Below, piece by piece: positions 1-12,361 of a stretch of DNA of 64,000 nt (positions within the stretch are counted from its first letter, which is position 1; each line of letters opens with the position of its first letter). Below the pieces are notes generated by a model that saw nothing but the letters and a program-made list of their open reading frames with translations, had not been told where the DNA came from and searched no databases. Where the stretch lies: assembly GCA_025618425.1 (NCBI GenBank), contig CM046837.1:23529988-23593987 (forward strand), in the 5' to 3' direction. The position numbers and the translations under genes are program-made. Origin of the DNA: Heliocidaris tuberculata. Its lineage: Eukaryota; Echinodermata; Echinoidea; Camarodonta; Echinometridae.

Positions 1-1330
<1,330 letters not shown>

Positions 1331-2913
1331 TTATACAACTTACAGAAAAATTATTTGAATACTTATATTAATCCACTTTTCTTTATATCTTTGTTATGTT
1401 GACACATGATATAGTATTCAAAATACTTGTAACTGGCTAAATTTGTCATACCTTTCGTAAGTAACCTTTGTTTCCCCGAGGGTTGTCAACAAACTAGAAA
1501 AATATATGCTTTGCACGGAGCGTCGGTTAGATTGGAGGTATGGATGGCCTTGCATGACGCATTTGCTATAATCACTTTCAATCAGAGCGCAAAGGCATCA
1601 CAAACTTTTACCAAGCCGTGTGACATTGAACTCTTAATGGCCCTGACTAACTGGCTGATTGCGGTCTGATATCGAGACTATCTCGACAGAGCGATGTGCA
1701 GGGCACCGAAAATATATTAAGATCCAGGGCAGGGCACATTTTGGATTTGGTAAAATGGGGCCACAATGCCGAAAGAACCTCTGATAAGTGCAAACCCGCT
1801 ATAAATATATAAACAAAATGAAATAAAAGGATTATCACTTTTATACGGTCCTGATTTACTACAAAAAAAGTATCAAATATTTTTTGCCAGGCTCCTTTTG
1901 GATCAAAGTACGTTTAAAAGGCATAAATGGAAGCACGATTATTCTGGTGTAATTAGGGTATGCCAGACTGGTTTTAAAGGTTGCATGGGCCGTTTGTCCT
2001 CCTCCCCCCCCCCCCCCCTCCAATCCAACGTTGTTGGCACAAACCCTTGTCAGTCGTCTAGTGTAACGTATGGTCTGAACTGTAAGACTATGATGAAACT
2101 GTACTCTACAGGCCCTGCACTGCACTGCTCCTGACAAGACACGTCAAGGGACCGACAAAGTTAGGCTAGGCTCAAAGCTTTAAATAATTCCGTAGAATTC
2201 CGTTTAAGTGTCAAAATAGAGTTGTCCCCGCAGACTAGGTGTGAACTTTTCGAGATGTATACAGTTTCATAGACCATGTAAAGTATGCTCATTGCATTTG
2301 ACACAGCCGTTGTGAAGCTATGACTAGACTTGATTCAAGAAACTTTTTTTTTCTTCTTTCAAATATCAGATGCGGTATAAAAATAAGTCATTAATACTAT
2401 GGAACATAATTCTACGCAGGGAAATGCACCTAAAGTAGAGGAACATCTTTCAAAAGTGTCAAAATACACCTTTTCCAACTCATCCTATCATTTCTTTGTG
2501 TCCTGTGTAGACATATAATGCTTTCAAGGAAATCTTCAAAGCCATCTGAATAGGCCACAATCTTTTTGGCGCTGTACAAAGTATAAAATTGGGTGAAATT
2601 GATTAGAGCGGGGAATGATAATTACCGATTAAAGGCTTTAACCTCTACGAGTCAAATGGTAATTTGTCATTGATTTATCACTGATTTCTTCAAAAAGCTG
2701 ACAGTTTCATGACCGAAACTGTCACCTTTCGAAAATAATCTTTGACTGAAGGTCGTATTTCCAAGGCCAGAAAAACTCGTCGTATATAGGGCCTACTATT
2801 TATCATTTACCATTTTTCCACTTTTTTTTTTTTCTTCTTTATTGGGTTTCTATTTACATCCACCTTATAATGTTTCTTTCTTTTTAGATTCACCACTTTC
2901 TTTTTATTCTCTT

Positions 2914-2918
<5 letters not shown>
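1331..2918. other. AT-rich intergenic DNA, no gene seen
   Basis: Unique-looking sequence. Overlapping short frames around 1860-2135 read through a poly-C run at about 2008-2019 and have no recognisable domain. No RNA gene or mobile element was recognised. Confidence 0.5.
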
Positions 2919-2956
<38 letters not shown>

Positions 2957-3050
2957 TTCTCTCTCTCTCTTTCTCCCTCTCTATATCTTTCCATCGTTCT
3001 CCCTCCTCCGTATCTCTTTCATTATTTTCTCTTTAAATTCTCTTTATTTC
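2919..3050. repeat. CT-rich microsatellite
   Basis: A (CT)n core at about 2920-2948 flanked by degenerate TTTCTCTC sequence. The reading frame through it is a poly-Ser/Leu artefact. Confidence 0.9.
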
Positions 3051-3332
3051 TCTTCTTCGTCCTCTTTTTTTGTTTGTCTGTTTACTATGTTTTCCTTTCC
3101 CTCTTGACTCTTATTTTCAACTCATATGACATTGTGTAGGTGGCCTTCGTCTGTACCTATACTACTACTGTTAAGCTCAAAATGGGTAAAAAGTGAACAT
3201 GCATGTTTACTGGTGAAAACTGTAGCCAAAATTTGATAAAATGTATACCCGAATTGGGTAAATATTTAATGTGCCCAATATTTAAAAAATAAATTACCAA
3301 ACAAACATGCATGTTGCCTTTCTTAACCAACT

Positions 3333-3530
3333 TATTTTAGAGAGTAATTAAAATAATAATGATAATGTTAATAATAATGTTAAAAATGTTAATAATGATA
3401 ATAATAATGATAATAATATTAATAATTTAAAAAAATTATGCTGATGATAATAATAGAAATATTGATAATATTAAAAATAATATCAATAATGATGATGATG
3501 ATGATAATAATAATAACAATAATTAAATGA
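3333..3530. repeat. Imperfect (AAT)/(GAT) tract
   Basis: Runs of AATAATGATAATAATG type with several interruptions. It is a simple repeat with no coding potential. Confidence 0.8.
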
Positions 3531-3842
3531 AATTAACAACAGAACTAAATAAAAATAAAATGAATATGTAATATAAAATATAGATCAAAAATTATAAGTA
3601 ATAAGCAAAAATTCAGACACTTTTCTGTTAAAGATACTGAAATCATACAACAATCTTCATAAACCCGGAGTCTGTTCTCTGAGACTACACTGGATAAGGT
3701 GGTACATCGTTTGGTTCATGGATAGACAGATGGAACGAGTCAAGGTGAAGGACAAAATGATGAAAGATTTCGAAACAAAGGCATGCATATCGTATACAGT
3801 GAATGATATGCAACCCTGGAAAGAATGGGAATCATGCATGAC

Positions 3843-4671
3843 AAAAGTAAAGAGACAGAGAGAGACAGAGAGAGAGACACACAGATGCAGAGACACAGAG
3901 AGAGACAGAGATAGAGACAAAAGCCAGAGACAGAGAGACAGAGAGACAGAGAGACAGAGATGGAGACAGAGGCAAGAGACAGAGACAGAGACAGAGACAG
4001 AGACAGAGACAGAGACAGAGACAGAGACAGAGACAGAGAGAGGGGAGATAGAGGGACAGAAATAGAAACAGAGGCAAGAGACAGAGAGACAAAGAGACAG
4101 AGAGAAAGAGAGAGAGAGACAAGAGACAGAAATTGACAAAGAGAGAGAGAGAGAGAAGAGACAGAAATTGACAAAAAGAGAGAGAGACAAGAGAGAGAGA
4201 GACAGAGATAGGCAGACAGAGAGAGAGAGACAAGAGACAGAGGCAAGAGACAGAGAGAGAGAGACAAGAGACAGAGATTGACAAAGAGAGAGAGAGAGAG
4301 ACAAGAGAGAGAGAGACAGAGATAGGTAGACAGAGAGAGAGAGAGAGACAAGAGACAGAGGCAAGAGACAGAGAGACAGAGACAGAGAGAGAGAGAGAGA
4401 CAAGAGACAGAGAGACAGAGATAGACACACAGAGAGAGATACAAGAGACAGAGAGAGAGACAAGAGACAGAGATTGACAAAGAGAGAGAGACAGAGACAG
4501 AGATAAAGATACAGACAGAGATAGAGACAGAGGCAAGAGACAGAGACAGAGACAAGAGACAGAGAGAGAGGGGGAGAGAGGTGAAAGGTAGACAGGATAT
4601 ATAAATAGATAGAGAGTGAACGAAAGAGAGAGGGGAGGTAGAGAGGGAGAGAGAGAGAGAGAGAGAGAGAT
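3843..4671. repeat. GA-rich array with GACAGA units
   Basis: About 830 bp of nearly pure purine on the plus strand (AGAGACAGAGAC). A regular 6-bp GACAGA stretch lies at about 3971-4036, and longer repeated blocks such as AAGAGACAGAGATTGACAAA recur near 4123, 4160, 4264 and 4461. Three overlapping Ser/Leu-rich minus-strand frames arise from the repeat and are not genes. The strand asymmetry makes H-DNA formation plausible. Confidence 0.95.
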
Positions 4672-4963
4672 TTATACTTGATTCATGATCAGTTTGCTCA
4701 TGTTATTATATCCTCTATCCTATATCTTACTTTCTTTCTATCCCATTCCATCTAACATTCTATCCTCTTATATTGTATATTATCTACTTGAATAATTCAT
4801 TATTATTTAATGTTTTGTCATTTTTGTAAACGGGCATCCCTAATCACAAGCGTTGTTATGCTTTTCAGGGACCATGCATGCCTCCTTTTTTGTTCATGTA
4901 TAAAGGTAACAAATCGGAAGGAAATGAATGTTGTTTTGAATCGAATTAAATTAAATTGAAATT

Positions 4964-5152
4964 GGGAAACACCCAGAGAGGATGATATGATTATAGAAAA
5001 GATGTAGAGATTTAAGATAGAGAAGAGACAGAGATAGGATAGAGAGATAGACAGAGTAAGAGAAAGAGATGGATATCCGGAGGAAGAGAGAAGAGGGGAG
5101 AGATAGGGAGAGCGAGAGAAAGAGAGAAAGACAGACAGAGAGAGAGGGGGGC
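4964..5152. repeat. Degenerate GA-rich tract
   Basis: Purine-rich plus strand of GAGAGATAGG type, shorter and more diverged than the preceding array. Confidence 0.85.
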
Positions 5153-5374
5153 TTTCGATCATGATCATGTTGCTGTTTTGTGATGGCCATGGCGGTGACT
5201 TTATCCTTGAGAGACCGGTTCATTTTACTTTTTGCACGGGGTTAAGCGAGGTTATTCCAGTGTATTGTGACGAGTCAGAACCGTTCAAGGCCAATCTCTT
5301 GAGCCGAATGCGGATCAGAAAGCGGCACTTTTTGACGCTGCTCCGAGCTTTAATTTAGTCATCCTTAACCGCAT

Positions 5375-5420
5375 TCTCCTCACTCTCTCTCTCTCTACCT
5401 TCTCCCCCCCCCCCCCCCGA
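5375..5420. repeat. (CT)n followed by poly-C
   Basis: A short CTCTCT run followed by a C homopolymer of about 15 bases, one of many poly-G/C runs in the window. Confidence 0.85.
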
Positions 5421-5652
5421 AACACAATATTTTTAAATTCTATTCCAGTTCTATTCATCTATAAAGAAACAAACAAGTGTAAATACACGAAGCCGGATGA
5501 GAATAGATGTATTACCCAATGGAAGGACCCCATGAATACAAAAATAATGCGAACGCCGTACTGGAATTGTTGAATCATAATTATGTATCATTCATTAAAT
5601 GTTTGTTGATAACGGGAATATAAAACAAACAAACATCAAATACATACATACA

Positions 5653-5656
5653 TGAA

Positions 5657-5711
<55 letters not shown>

Positions 5712-5713
5712 AT
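5653..5713. repeat. (AAAT)n microsatellite
   Basis: About fifteen tandem copies of a tetranucleotide (TAAA phase) with almost no interruptions. Confidence 0.95.
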
Positions 5714-6162
5714 TAGTAATAAATAGATAAATTTACACCATGGTCCAAGAAAGCTAGAAACGCACTAATTACTTTTAAATCAGTATTCGAAAATCCATTT
5801 AGCTCTTATACACTGCTACTTCAAATGAATTTCAATATTATTTTCAAAAAGTTGTGTGAAGGCAGAACCTGTTTTACCAGGGAGATGGGATTTCTCCCTG
5901 TATAATATATTGTTGATTTTAGATGATTCCTAGAAAAAATGATTTGGGGTACAGATTTCAAGCTAAGTCGATATATATATTTTTTTAAAATCTTCTTTGC
6001 ATTTCCTACATCAAAAACTTTACGAATACCAGTGTAATCATTCATATTCAACAAATAATAATGCTTAGTATATTTGTGTATGTTTTTTCTCATGAATAAT
6101 CTTGCCTTGAAGGGAACTGTATAAGAACACGAAATATACTTCCCCTCTTTATTTTACCGTCT
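5714..6162. other. AT-rich intergenic DNA
   Basis: Nothing recognisable. The minus-strand frame at 5821-6093 is 90 residues of Lys/Ile/Asn-rich sequence typical of AT-rich noise. Confidence 0.5.
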
Positions 6163-6262
6163 GTCTCTCTATATGTCTCTGTCTATGTCTCTGTCTCTTT
6201 CTCTCTGTCTCTTTTCTCTGTCTCTGTCTCTGTCTCTTTTTTTTTCTTCTTCTTCTTCTTCT

Positions 6263-6306
<44 letters not shown>
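6163..6306. repeat. CT-rich tract, left part split by an insertion
   Basis: A TCTCTGTCTC tract with a (TTC)n stretch at about 6245-6267. It resumes at 6640 after the inverted-repeat element at 6307-6633, so the element appears to have landed inside one pre-existing CT repeat. Confidence 0.85.
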
Positions 6307-6308
<2 letters not shown>

Positions 6309-6633
6309 GGCCCGTATTCTCGAAAGTGGCCCAAGTTAAGCCTGGCTTAACTTAGGTCACTGATTTATGAAAAGCTATTCGTCAACCCCTGAGTTCAGTA
6401 TAAATTACTATATTTATGTAACAAAATAAAGAAACAAAATTATTTTTCTGACATGAAATGGGCATCAGAAATCAATTCTGTCCTGTCGGTTTTTGTATTT
6501 GCATTTAGTCCCAGAACTATGGTGATTTTGTAGGATTAAAAGAGGGGGACATTTGGCTCTCCATATTTCGATGGCCTAAATCTACACACTTAGACGGGGG
6601 CTTAAGTTAGCGCCTTTCAAGAATACGGGCCAT
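6307..6633. mobile_element. Short inverted-repeat element (MITE-like), 327 bp
   Basis: The ends are inverted copies: ATGGCCCGTATTCTCGAAAG at the left, and the right end reads ATGGCCCGTATTCTTGAAAG on the other strand (19 of 20 identical). Both terminal regions also carry matching TTAAG sequence slightly further in. The interior has no open frame. CT-rich sequence lies on both sides. No clear TSD is visible, so the superfamily is left open. Confidence 0.8.
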
Positions 6634-6639
6634 TTATGT

Positions 6640-6774
6640 GTCTCTGTCTCTCTGTCTCTCTGTCACACACTCTCTGTCTCTGTCTCTGTCTGTCTCTTTT
6701 TTCTCTTTCTCTCTCTCTCCTTGCCTATTTTCCCTACACTTTATCCCTCCTCCTCCAATCTCACTCCCCTCTCC

Positions 6775-6811
<37 letters not shown>

Positions 6812-6812
6812 C
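6640..6812. repeat. CT-rich tract, right part
   Basis: TCTCTGTCTC sequence ending in a pure (TC)n run at about 6777-6806. It continues the tract left of the inserted element. Confidence 0.85.
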
Positions 6813-7503
6813 TGTATCCATATCACATTAATCTCTCCTCCCACCCTTTCTCTATTATTTTTTCCCTCTTACTTCACTTTCTTCTTCGGAAGCACAGTTA
6901 AATCATGGACTTAATCTCAAACAGACACGGTAGCAATTTACTGTTCTAATTTCAGAGGGAAAGAAAATTTAAGTACATGCATGTATATCATAATGGTCCA
7001 TTTCACGCTCTATACAGCTAACAGTGAACCTAGAAAAGTTCTTTCCGTTGAATTGTTTTGTTGTTGATTTGTAATCGTAAGTGGTCAAAAGAACATTTTC
7101 AACTTTGTTACCCAGGGGGCAACCTTGAGCAATTTGCATAAGTTGCATATCAAAATTCATAGTGTTATTCATCTTATGCAGCATAACCTGTGACGCAAAG
7201 CATGGAGGATATACCAGGGAAATGTATTGTATCACACGTTTCATTGCACGAGATCACAAATCCACACACAAAAAAACTTCAACAGAAAGAACTTGTCCAG
7301 GTTCATAAAATGTCAAGTCGACTAATATTACATGTATTAAGCGCTGCATTTATCTGCATCTGCGCACCATACGTCATTTTCACTTTTTTGAGCCTGCAGG
7401 AAGCAGAGAATGGGGGCTTACATTTATATTCTTACTCTGGATACGCTACTGTCTAAATAAAATATAAAAGGCTCTTTAGTATTCATAATTATCCTCGGTG
7501 TGA
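6813..7503. other. Intergenic DNA downstream of the FLYWCH gene
   Basis: No gene can be supported. A 48-codon plus-strand frame at 7310-7456 encodes one hydrophobic segment and runs straight into AATAAA, but has no recognisable domain or splice structure. Confidence 0.45.
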
Positions 7504-8553
7504 CTAGGTAGGACTGATGGACGGGTAACAGGGAGATTCGGTTGTGCTGGTGGGTACTTTGGCTCGAGGGCCGGTCGACTGATGGCCGGCGACGGGACGC
7601 TTCAGCAAGGTAGAGTGGAGCGGTCGGACCAAAATTTCCGTGCTGACATTTAGTTCTAGTCCGCCACTATTCTTCGGTACCGATAAGGCTTCGGGCTTGT
7701 TCCGTTGCTTCCTACTGATGATTCTAAACATGTTGCCGACTCTTGGTAGTGCCATAGGACCTTGTCCTGTACCCAATGATGACTTATCATCCTCCGGACC
7801 TTCCAGGTCTTTCGAATTCCTAATCGCCAAGGTTTCCAGGATGTTATTTTGGCGCATGCTGTCCAGTCCAGGCAGGGTCGTGGAATCTTTTTCTATTTTC
7901 AGGGGTGACATCTGGTCTCCAGAAATTTCCAGGCCATTTTTTATCGCCAAGGCTTCCTGACTGTCGTTGCGCATGTTGTCAGGTCCTGGCGGTGCCATCG
8001 GGCCTCCTTTTGGAGACAAAGATGATCTCTGGTCTTCAGGGATCTTTTCATTTCCGATCACCAAGGCTTCCCGACCATCCTCGCACACACTGTCCACTAA
8101 CGGAGGTGCCATGAGTCTTTCTCCTGTACGAAAAGGTGATTTCTGATCTTTAGGAACTTGAAGGTCATTTCCATTTCCGATGACCAAGTCTTCTCGATCG
8201 TTTCGGCGGACACTGTGGACTCCTGGAGGTGCCATTAGGCCACCTTCAGCACCCAAATGTGATCTCTGATCTACAGAAACTCCAAGAACCCCTGAATTCC
8301 TAGTCGCCAGGGATTCCCGATGGTCTTGGCGCTGTCTCCTGATGATCCTTCGCATGTTGGTGGGTCCTGGTAGGGCCATAAGCCCTTCCTCTGTAGCATG
8401 GTGTATGGTGGTCATCAGTATCTGCTGAGGACTCTCATCTGTTGATACTGCCCTTCTCTTTATCGCAGCCTTCAGTTTGTAAGCTTCGGCTTTTCCGTGG
8501 TCGGGTGGGTGGTTGTGCTCTGTTTTGTCGCGGAATTGGTCGGCGCCTAACAC
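7504..8553 (-). CDS. FLYWCH zinc-finger protein with tandem ~40-residue repeats, exon 2 (3' exon)
   Basis: This is the 3' exon of a minus-strand gene. It encodes residues 50-398 and ends in TAG. It begins directly after a splice acceptor (pyrimidine-rich tract, then ATACAG, with AG at 8555-8554). The first codon is GTG, which is valine in the spliced product and not a start. Its first residues complete the zinc finger begun in exon 1: the H-N-H pair lies 17 residues after the second cysteine, as in the FLYWCH pattern, followed by PPD. A basic helix (AYKLKAAIKRRA) comes next, then six tandem units of 38-48 residues. FLYWCH domains bind nucleic acid or protein in nuclear factors and occur in MULE-type transposon proteins. 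A transcription or chromatin role, or descent from a transposon, is inferred. The reading frame is intact. Confidence 0.85.
   Translation of the reverse strand: MLGADQFRDKTEHNHPPDHGKAEAYKLKAAIKRRAVSTDESPQQILMTTIHHATEEGLMALPGPTNMRRIIRRQRQDHRESLATRNSGVLGVSVDQRSHLGAEGGLMAPPGVHSVRRNDREDLVIGNGNDLQVPKDQKSPFRTGERLMAPPLVDSVCEDGREALVIGNEKIPEDQRSSLSPKGGPMAPPGPDNMRNDSQEALAIKNGLEISGDQMSPLKIEKDSTTLPGLDSMRQNNILETLAIRNSKDLEGPEDDKSSLGTGQGPMALPRVGNMFRIISRKQRNKPEALSVPKNSGGLELNVSTEILVRPLHSTLLKRPVAGHQSTGPRAKVPTSTTESPCYPSISPT
7636..8385 (-). repeat. Six in-frame coding repeats of 38-48 codons
   Basis: The units start at exon-2 residues 57, 105, 146, 184, 223 and 265. They share the pattern (G/R)-x-M-A-x-P, then (S/N)-(M/V), then R-E-(A/D/S)-L-(A/V)-I-x-N, then (E/V)-D-Q-x-S. 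The first and last units also carry the basic stretches IIRRQRQ and IISRKQR, and are longer. The array is degenerate at the DNA level but has kept its frame with no stop, which suggests selection or recent expansion. No known repeat family was recognised. Confidence 0.85.
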
Positions 8554-9596
8554 CTGTATATTCAGTAAAATAGAAAATTACACTATAATTGCGTGTCTCG
8601 ATTAATCCTAGACAAGACTGTCGCTCCCGGACGACTATTGCCTGAGAACTACCACCGCCAGGACTACTATAAGCTCCGAAACTACGAGCAGGACAACTAC
8701 CCCATGGACTACCAGTATCAACACATTAACGTCCAATAATACACTTACCACTGTGAGAACGTTCCACAAACCCGCATTATTATCCTCGCAACTATACCCC
8801 TATTCAACTACTCCTTACAATAATTTTTACCTCCTGGAAAAATGCAACCTTGCGAAACCCAGAGATCATCCCCATCACACTCATGCATCTTGAACTGTAT
8901 AGTCATTATCCTGAAACATTACCTATCTTGGACAATGTTGGAGTGAAATCGTCTGGGATCGAGTGATGTGTCCGGCGTTTTCTCGATAAAGCTCCCTCGT
9001 ATCACAGTTCTGTGATATATAACTCCTCGTTAATACAAGTCATGTAGTGGTACAATGTGTCGTAGCAGTGTGAACAGTGTTTCTACCTATGACACTGTTC
9101 TAATTTAAAACCCACTCTGTGATCACCTTGTGATGTGTACACACTGATTCTCTCTTAATCACAAACTGTCAAACGGTATCACACACTCCAGTATTTTCAA
9201 AATAATAATCAACAATGTGAAAGAGTTCTAAATCTACTCTGTATAAATATTTGGTGTGTACACATCGTGAGTCTTTTTGTGCATCACAAACTGTCACACA
9301 GTGTGAACAAGTTTTAATCTAATCTGTACAAGCAGTATGTAGTCTCACTGTATTATGTGACTATTTATATCTTTATCATTTATGGATTGATCGATCTATT
9401 TATCCTTTTCTTTCATTCTATTCGTTCATTTATTCATATGTCAATCTATTTATTGCTTGAGTGTATCTAGCCAAGATGGCCTCATAAGTAGTCACAAGAA
9501 TGGTGTACATGAGAACCGTGTAATGCTTTCCTGCAGGAAATTATATAAACACCCTATGATGATTCAATACATTATATCAATAGAATTTCAAATTAC
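8554..9596 (-). other. Intron of the FLYWCH gene (1,043 bp)
   Basis: The boundaries are GT (9596-9595, donor AAG|GTAATT) and AG (8555-8554, acceptor ATACAG). The intron is phase 0 and splits the FLYWCH domain between its second cysteine and the H-x-H pair. Inside it, about 9000-9350 holds a diverged tandem repeat (GTGTACACA ... ATCACAAACTGTCA near 9136-9170 and 9256-9298). About 8630-8720 has a short purine/pyrimidine-alternating imperfect repeat built around AACTACC. Confidence 0.85.
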
Positions 9597-9743
9597 CTTG
9601 ACTCTAGCCTTGCACATGCTACGATTTCTTCTTAATTCACATTCATAACTCTCCCATCCATTGGCCAGATTCTTCTTCTTAACGTAGACGAACCCATCCA
9701 GTAACAGCTTCAGTCCTCCCTTCTCTGTCTCCGTCCATTCCAT
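9597..9743 (-). CDS. FLYWCH zinc-finger protein, exon 1 (start codon and first half of the domain)
   Basis: 49 codons. The ATG at 9743-9741 has a good vertebrate-type context (A at -3, G at +4), and an in-frame TGA lies two codons upstream, so this is the likely start. The exon supplies the F-L-Y-W-C part of the domain: KLLLDGFVYVKKK, then a Trp at residue 30, Cys at 35 and Cys at 44 (C-x8-C). It ends KARVK at the donor. Joined in phase 0 to the exon at 8553 it gives C-x17-H-x-H, the full FLYWCH signature, with His at residues 62 and 64. A pyrimidine-rich run ending in AG lies just upstream, so an additional 5' UTR exon is possible. Confidence 0.85.
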
Positions 9744-10069
9744 CCTCCCTCAAAAGATTCAAGAGAATGAAGAGATTCAAGATTCAAGACTCAATACAGA
9801 AGTCTGACTTCCACTGCCGTTACATGCTTTAGGCGTGTACAAAATATGAAACCGCGGGTTCAAAGCAAAATACAGCTCCCGAGTATTATAGTAAGTCTGT
9901 TTTCAAAAGCAAAGATCCCACGCAAGGAGTAAGGTCTCCTTTCAACGGTATACACGCAAGTGACTATTCTACCAAAGCTTCTAACGGACAGAGAATGCAA
10001 GCATGGGGGCTATTTCCCATACATCTTTCTGGAAAATGACATTTCAGAGGAAAAAGGCTGTTAAACATG
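9744..10069. other. Region upstream of the FLYWCH gene
   Basis: A short AAGATTCAAGA-type repeat lies at 9755-9800. No TATA box, initiator or other promoter element can be named with confidence. Confidence 0.4.
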
Positions 10070-10250
10070 CTCTCCGGGAGGTGATTGTTCGGCGAGTAAT
10101 ATATTTTCCGGGGGGTAATTGTACGCGGGTGGTAATTTGACCGGGGGGTAATTGTCCAGGGGCCAGTCGCCCGGGGGGGTAATCGTCAGCGACCCGGGAG
10201 GGAGTTCTCTTGGATGGCGTCATCGACCGGGGGGTAATTGTCCTAGATAA
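10070..10250. repeat. Degenerate repeat of CCGGGGGGTAATTGTCC type
   Basis: At least five imperfect units with a core like GGGGGTAATTGT (10108, 10139, 10169, 10227 and neighbours), spaced about 20-60 bases apart. The same core recurs in inverted orientation at 16.63-16.88 kb, so it is a dispersed family. Confidence 0.75.
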
Positions 10251-10714
10251 AGTAACGATTCGTAGTTTATGACATTTCAGACCCTTGTAACAAATGAATT
10301 GTTGACGCAGATGTGTTTCCCATTTGCGTAAAAAGTCCAATTGCGTATTTCATTTTGCCACATTCTATCTTCAAGACATGATTTTCAAACATAAGGTGTG
10401 AAAAGACAGTGTAACGCTTCATGCCTGCAATAATTTGTCTATATTTTGAATTTTCCATACCGCTGAAATTATTTGATGTGTGTGGAATTTAAAAAAAAGA
10501 AAGAAAGATACTTTCAGTTTGATTTTCCAGTTCATATTCCTTTCATCTACCTCTCCTTTTCCCTCCTTACAAGTTACAACCCCTTTTCCTCTCATTTCTT
10601 CTTCCCCAAAGTAACTTTCTATCAGAACTTTCATGCAGGAATGTTTTCAAACTAAAAGGCATTATGAGGTGCATTTCCGTCAGTTAATTAAAGGGAAGGT
10701 TGCGTTCTGGGAAA

Positions 10715-11075
10715 GGTAAAAAATAATTTGTGAGCTTTCTCATTCTTATTACGTTACTTTGGAAAATTATCATAGTAGATATGTCCCCTGAAAAGGTTTG
10801 CTCTTCAAAATGCCCTCACATTGAAAATATGACTAGAAACAGCTGAAATGTTCGGGCCGAACTTTCGTTTGTAGTCCCATGTACACATTTCTGTGTGCAG
10901 TGCATGTAACTCACATCAGGATTGAGTCAATTTCTTCTTATCATTTTGGGGATTGCAAAACCTTACAGCATACACCAATTCTTATGTGCTATAAAAATCA
11001 ACCTTTCCCAATTGCTTTGAGACAGTTTCTTTCACAATTCAATCTCATGAATTCAAAAACTCAACTTTATATTTA
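10715..11075 (+). repeat. Dispersed repeat family P, copy 1
   Basis: The stretch including GTCCCCTGAAAAGG and TGACTAGAAACAGCTGAAA (10780-10848) matches a plus-strand copy at 42.14-42.59 kb and a minus-strand copy at 35.2-35.36 kb. This copy is uninterrupted across the site where the 42-kb copy carries an insertion. No coding capacity was seen. Confidence 0.75.
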
Positions 11076-11723
11076 ACTATATGTACTGAAATTATGTAAA
11101 TCTTTTTAAAATAATCATGATAACAGTATTCTGTTATGAAATATCGTACATAACAATAATGATATAACGTCAATAAATTTACATGTACTTCCAAAATGCA
11201 ACCGTTATCAGAGCACAGTGCTTTTTGAAGGAATGATCATACCTGGATCGAGAGAGTCAACTGGACATGAAATGCCTTTACTGAGAACATACACACCATG
11301 GCAGAGACTCGAACCCTAAATTTCTCGACTGAGAATCAAGTGAATAAATCAATCTACCACGGGATCGCGGTATTCGTGGACGGCCTCCAACTTAAGGAGA
11401 TCAAAATTCACTGGAGAAAATAATATTTAAAAAAATAGAGGAGGTATAGTTCGTTGCTCACAATTCATGATCATGAACGTTGTGACACGATTTTTACCGC
11501 TTTATCAAAACTTCTTAGAATCAGCATGATCATCGGATATGCCATCTGCATGACAAAAGGTATTCAGTCATTATTGTCAAGTCAAATGTCAAGAATAAAA
11601 TTATAGGGATGGCAATGAACGATTTGACCTGCCTTTGTAGGAACTGAAAACCATTCTTCGACAATATTATTTTCATTCTTTGAGATATTCGTATATTTTT
11701 CATCTGTCTGATAAACACACAGG
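11076..11723. other. AT-rich intergenic DNA
   Basis: No recognisable feature in about 650 bp. Confidence 0.45.
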
Positions 11724-11935
11724 CATAGGCGTAGGAGGCGGGGAGGGGGTTGAAGAGGGCGCGAGGTTGTCTATCAGTATTTCTTATATATCTTATTTTG
11801 TATATTTTGAAGACAAAATTATTTGTCTCTGTAAGAAATTGTCAACGTTTTTTCTATGGGAAATTGGAAATTTGATATTCGACCAAGAGACTTCAGCTCA
11901 CCCCCTCCCTTGAAATTTGGCCCAATACGCCTATG
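11724..11935. mobile_element. hAT-like miniature element, diverged
   Basis: Inverted ends CATAGGCGTA (left) and TACGCCTATG (right) enclose 212 bp that includes a G-rich and a C-rich patch. The flanking octamers CACACAGG and TGCACAGG agree at six of eight positions, fitting an aged 8-bp target duplication. The end resembles the CAGTGGCG ends of better-preserved relatives in this window. Confidence 0.55.
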
Positions 11936-12318
11936 TGCACAGGTAATCAGAAAATTGAAATTTAATTTAAGTCAACTTTCTTCTTCATATCTGGATTTCT
12001 TCGGCACTCATGCAATATCAACATAGTTGTAAATTATTAATATTCGGAAGACAACTAATTAGCAAGAATCAAGCTTGGCGGGTGACCCCTATTAAAACAA
12101 GATGAATTGTTAACGATATGAATGTGTCAAAATGCTACGGTGTAATATTTTAGCTTAAATATTTGTGCAATTCACACGAAGTTTAGGAGATACTACCAAA
12201 ACAATACCTACGAAATTTAATTGATGATGGTTGAGTACTTGTAATAAGTTATTACCAATCAAATTCTCGTTGCCTTTTTTTAGACACCCCTTATGACGAT
12301 ACAAGATGATACAAAATA
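11936..12318. other. AT-rich intergenic DNA
   Basis: Nothing recognisable. Confidence 0.4.
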
Positions 12319-12319
12319 C

Positions 12320-12357
<38 letters not shown>
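12319..12357. repeat. (GA)n microsatellite
   Basis: About 19 tandem GA dinucleotides with no interruption. Confidence 0.95.

Positions 12358-12361
<4 letters not shown>

Noticed and set aside
3431..3500. Hammerhead-ribozyme-like CTGATGA
   Set aside because: The motif occurs within an AAT/GAT simple repeat, and the GAAA and stem partners needed for a hammerhead fold are absent.
3657..4555. Three Ser/Leu-rich frames of 234-271 residues
   Set aside because: All lie on the GACAGA/GA purine array and are open in several frames only because the repeat lacks stops.
7310..7456. 48-residue frame with one hydrophobic segment followed by AATAAA
   Set aside because: Could be a small membrane protein, but there is no homology, splice site or promoter, and AATAAA is common in AT-rich DNA.
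7640..8114. Plus-strand frames of 106 and 69 residues
   Set aside because: Antisense shadows of the repeat array in the FLYWCH gene.
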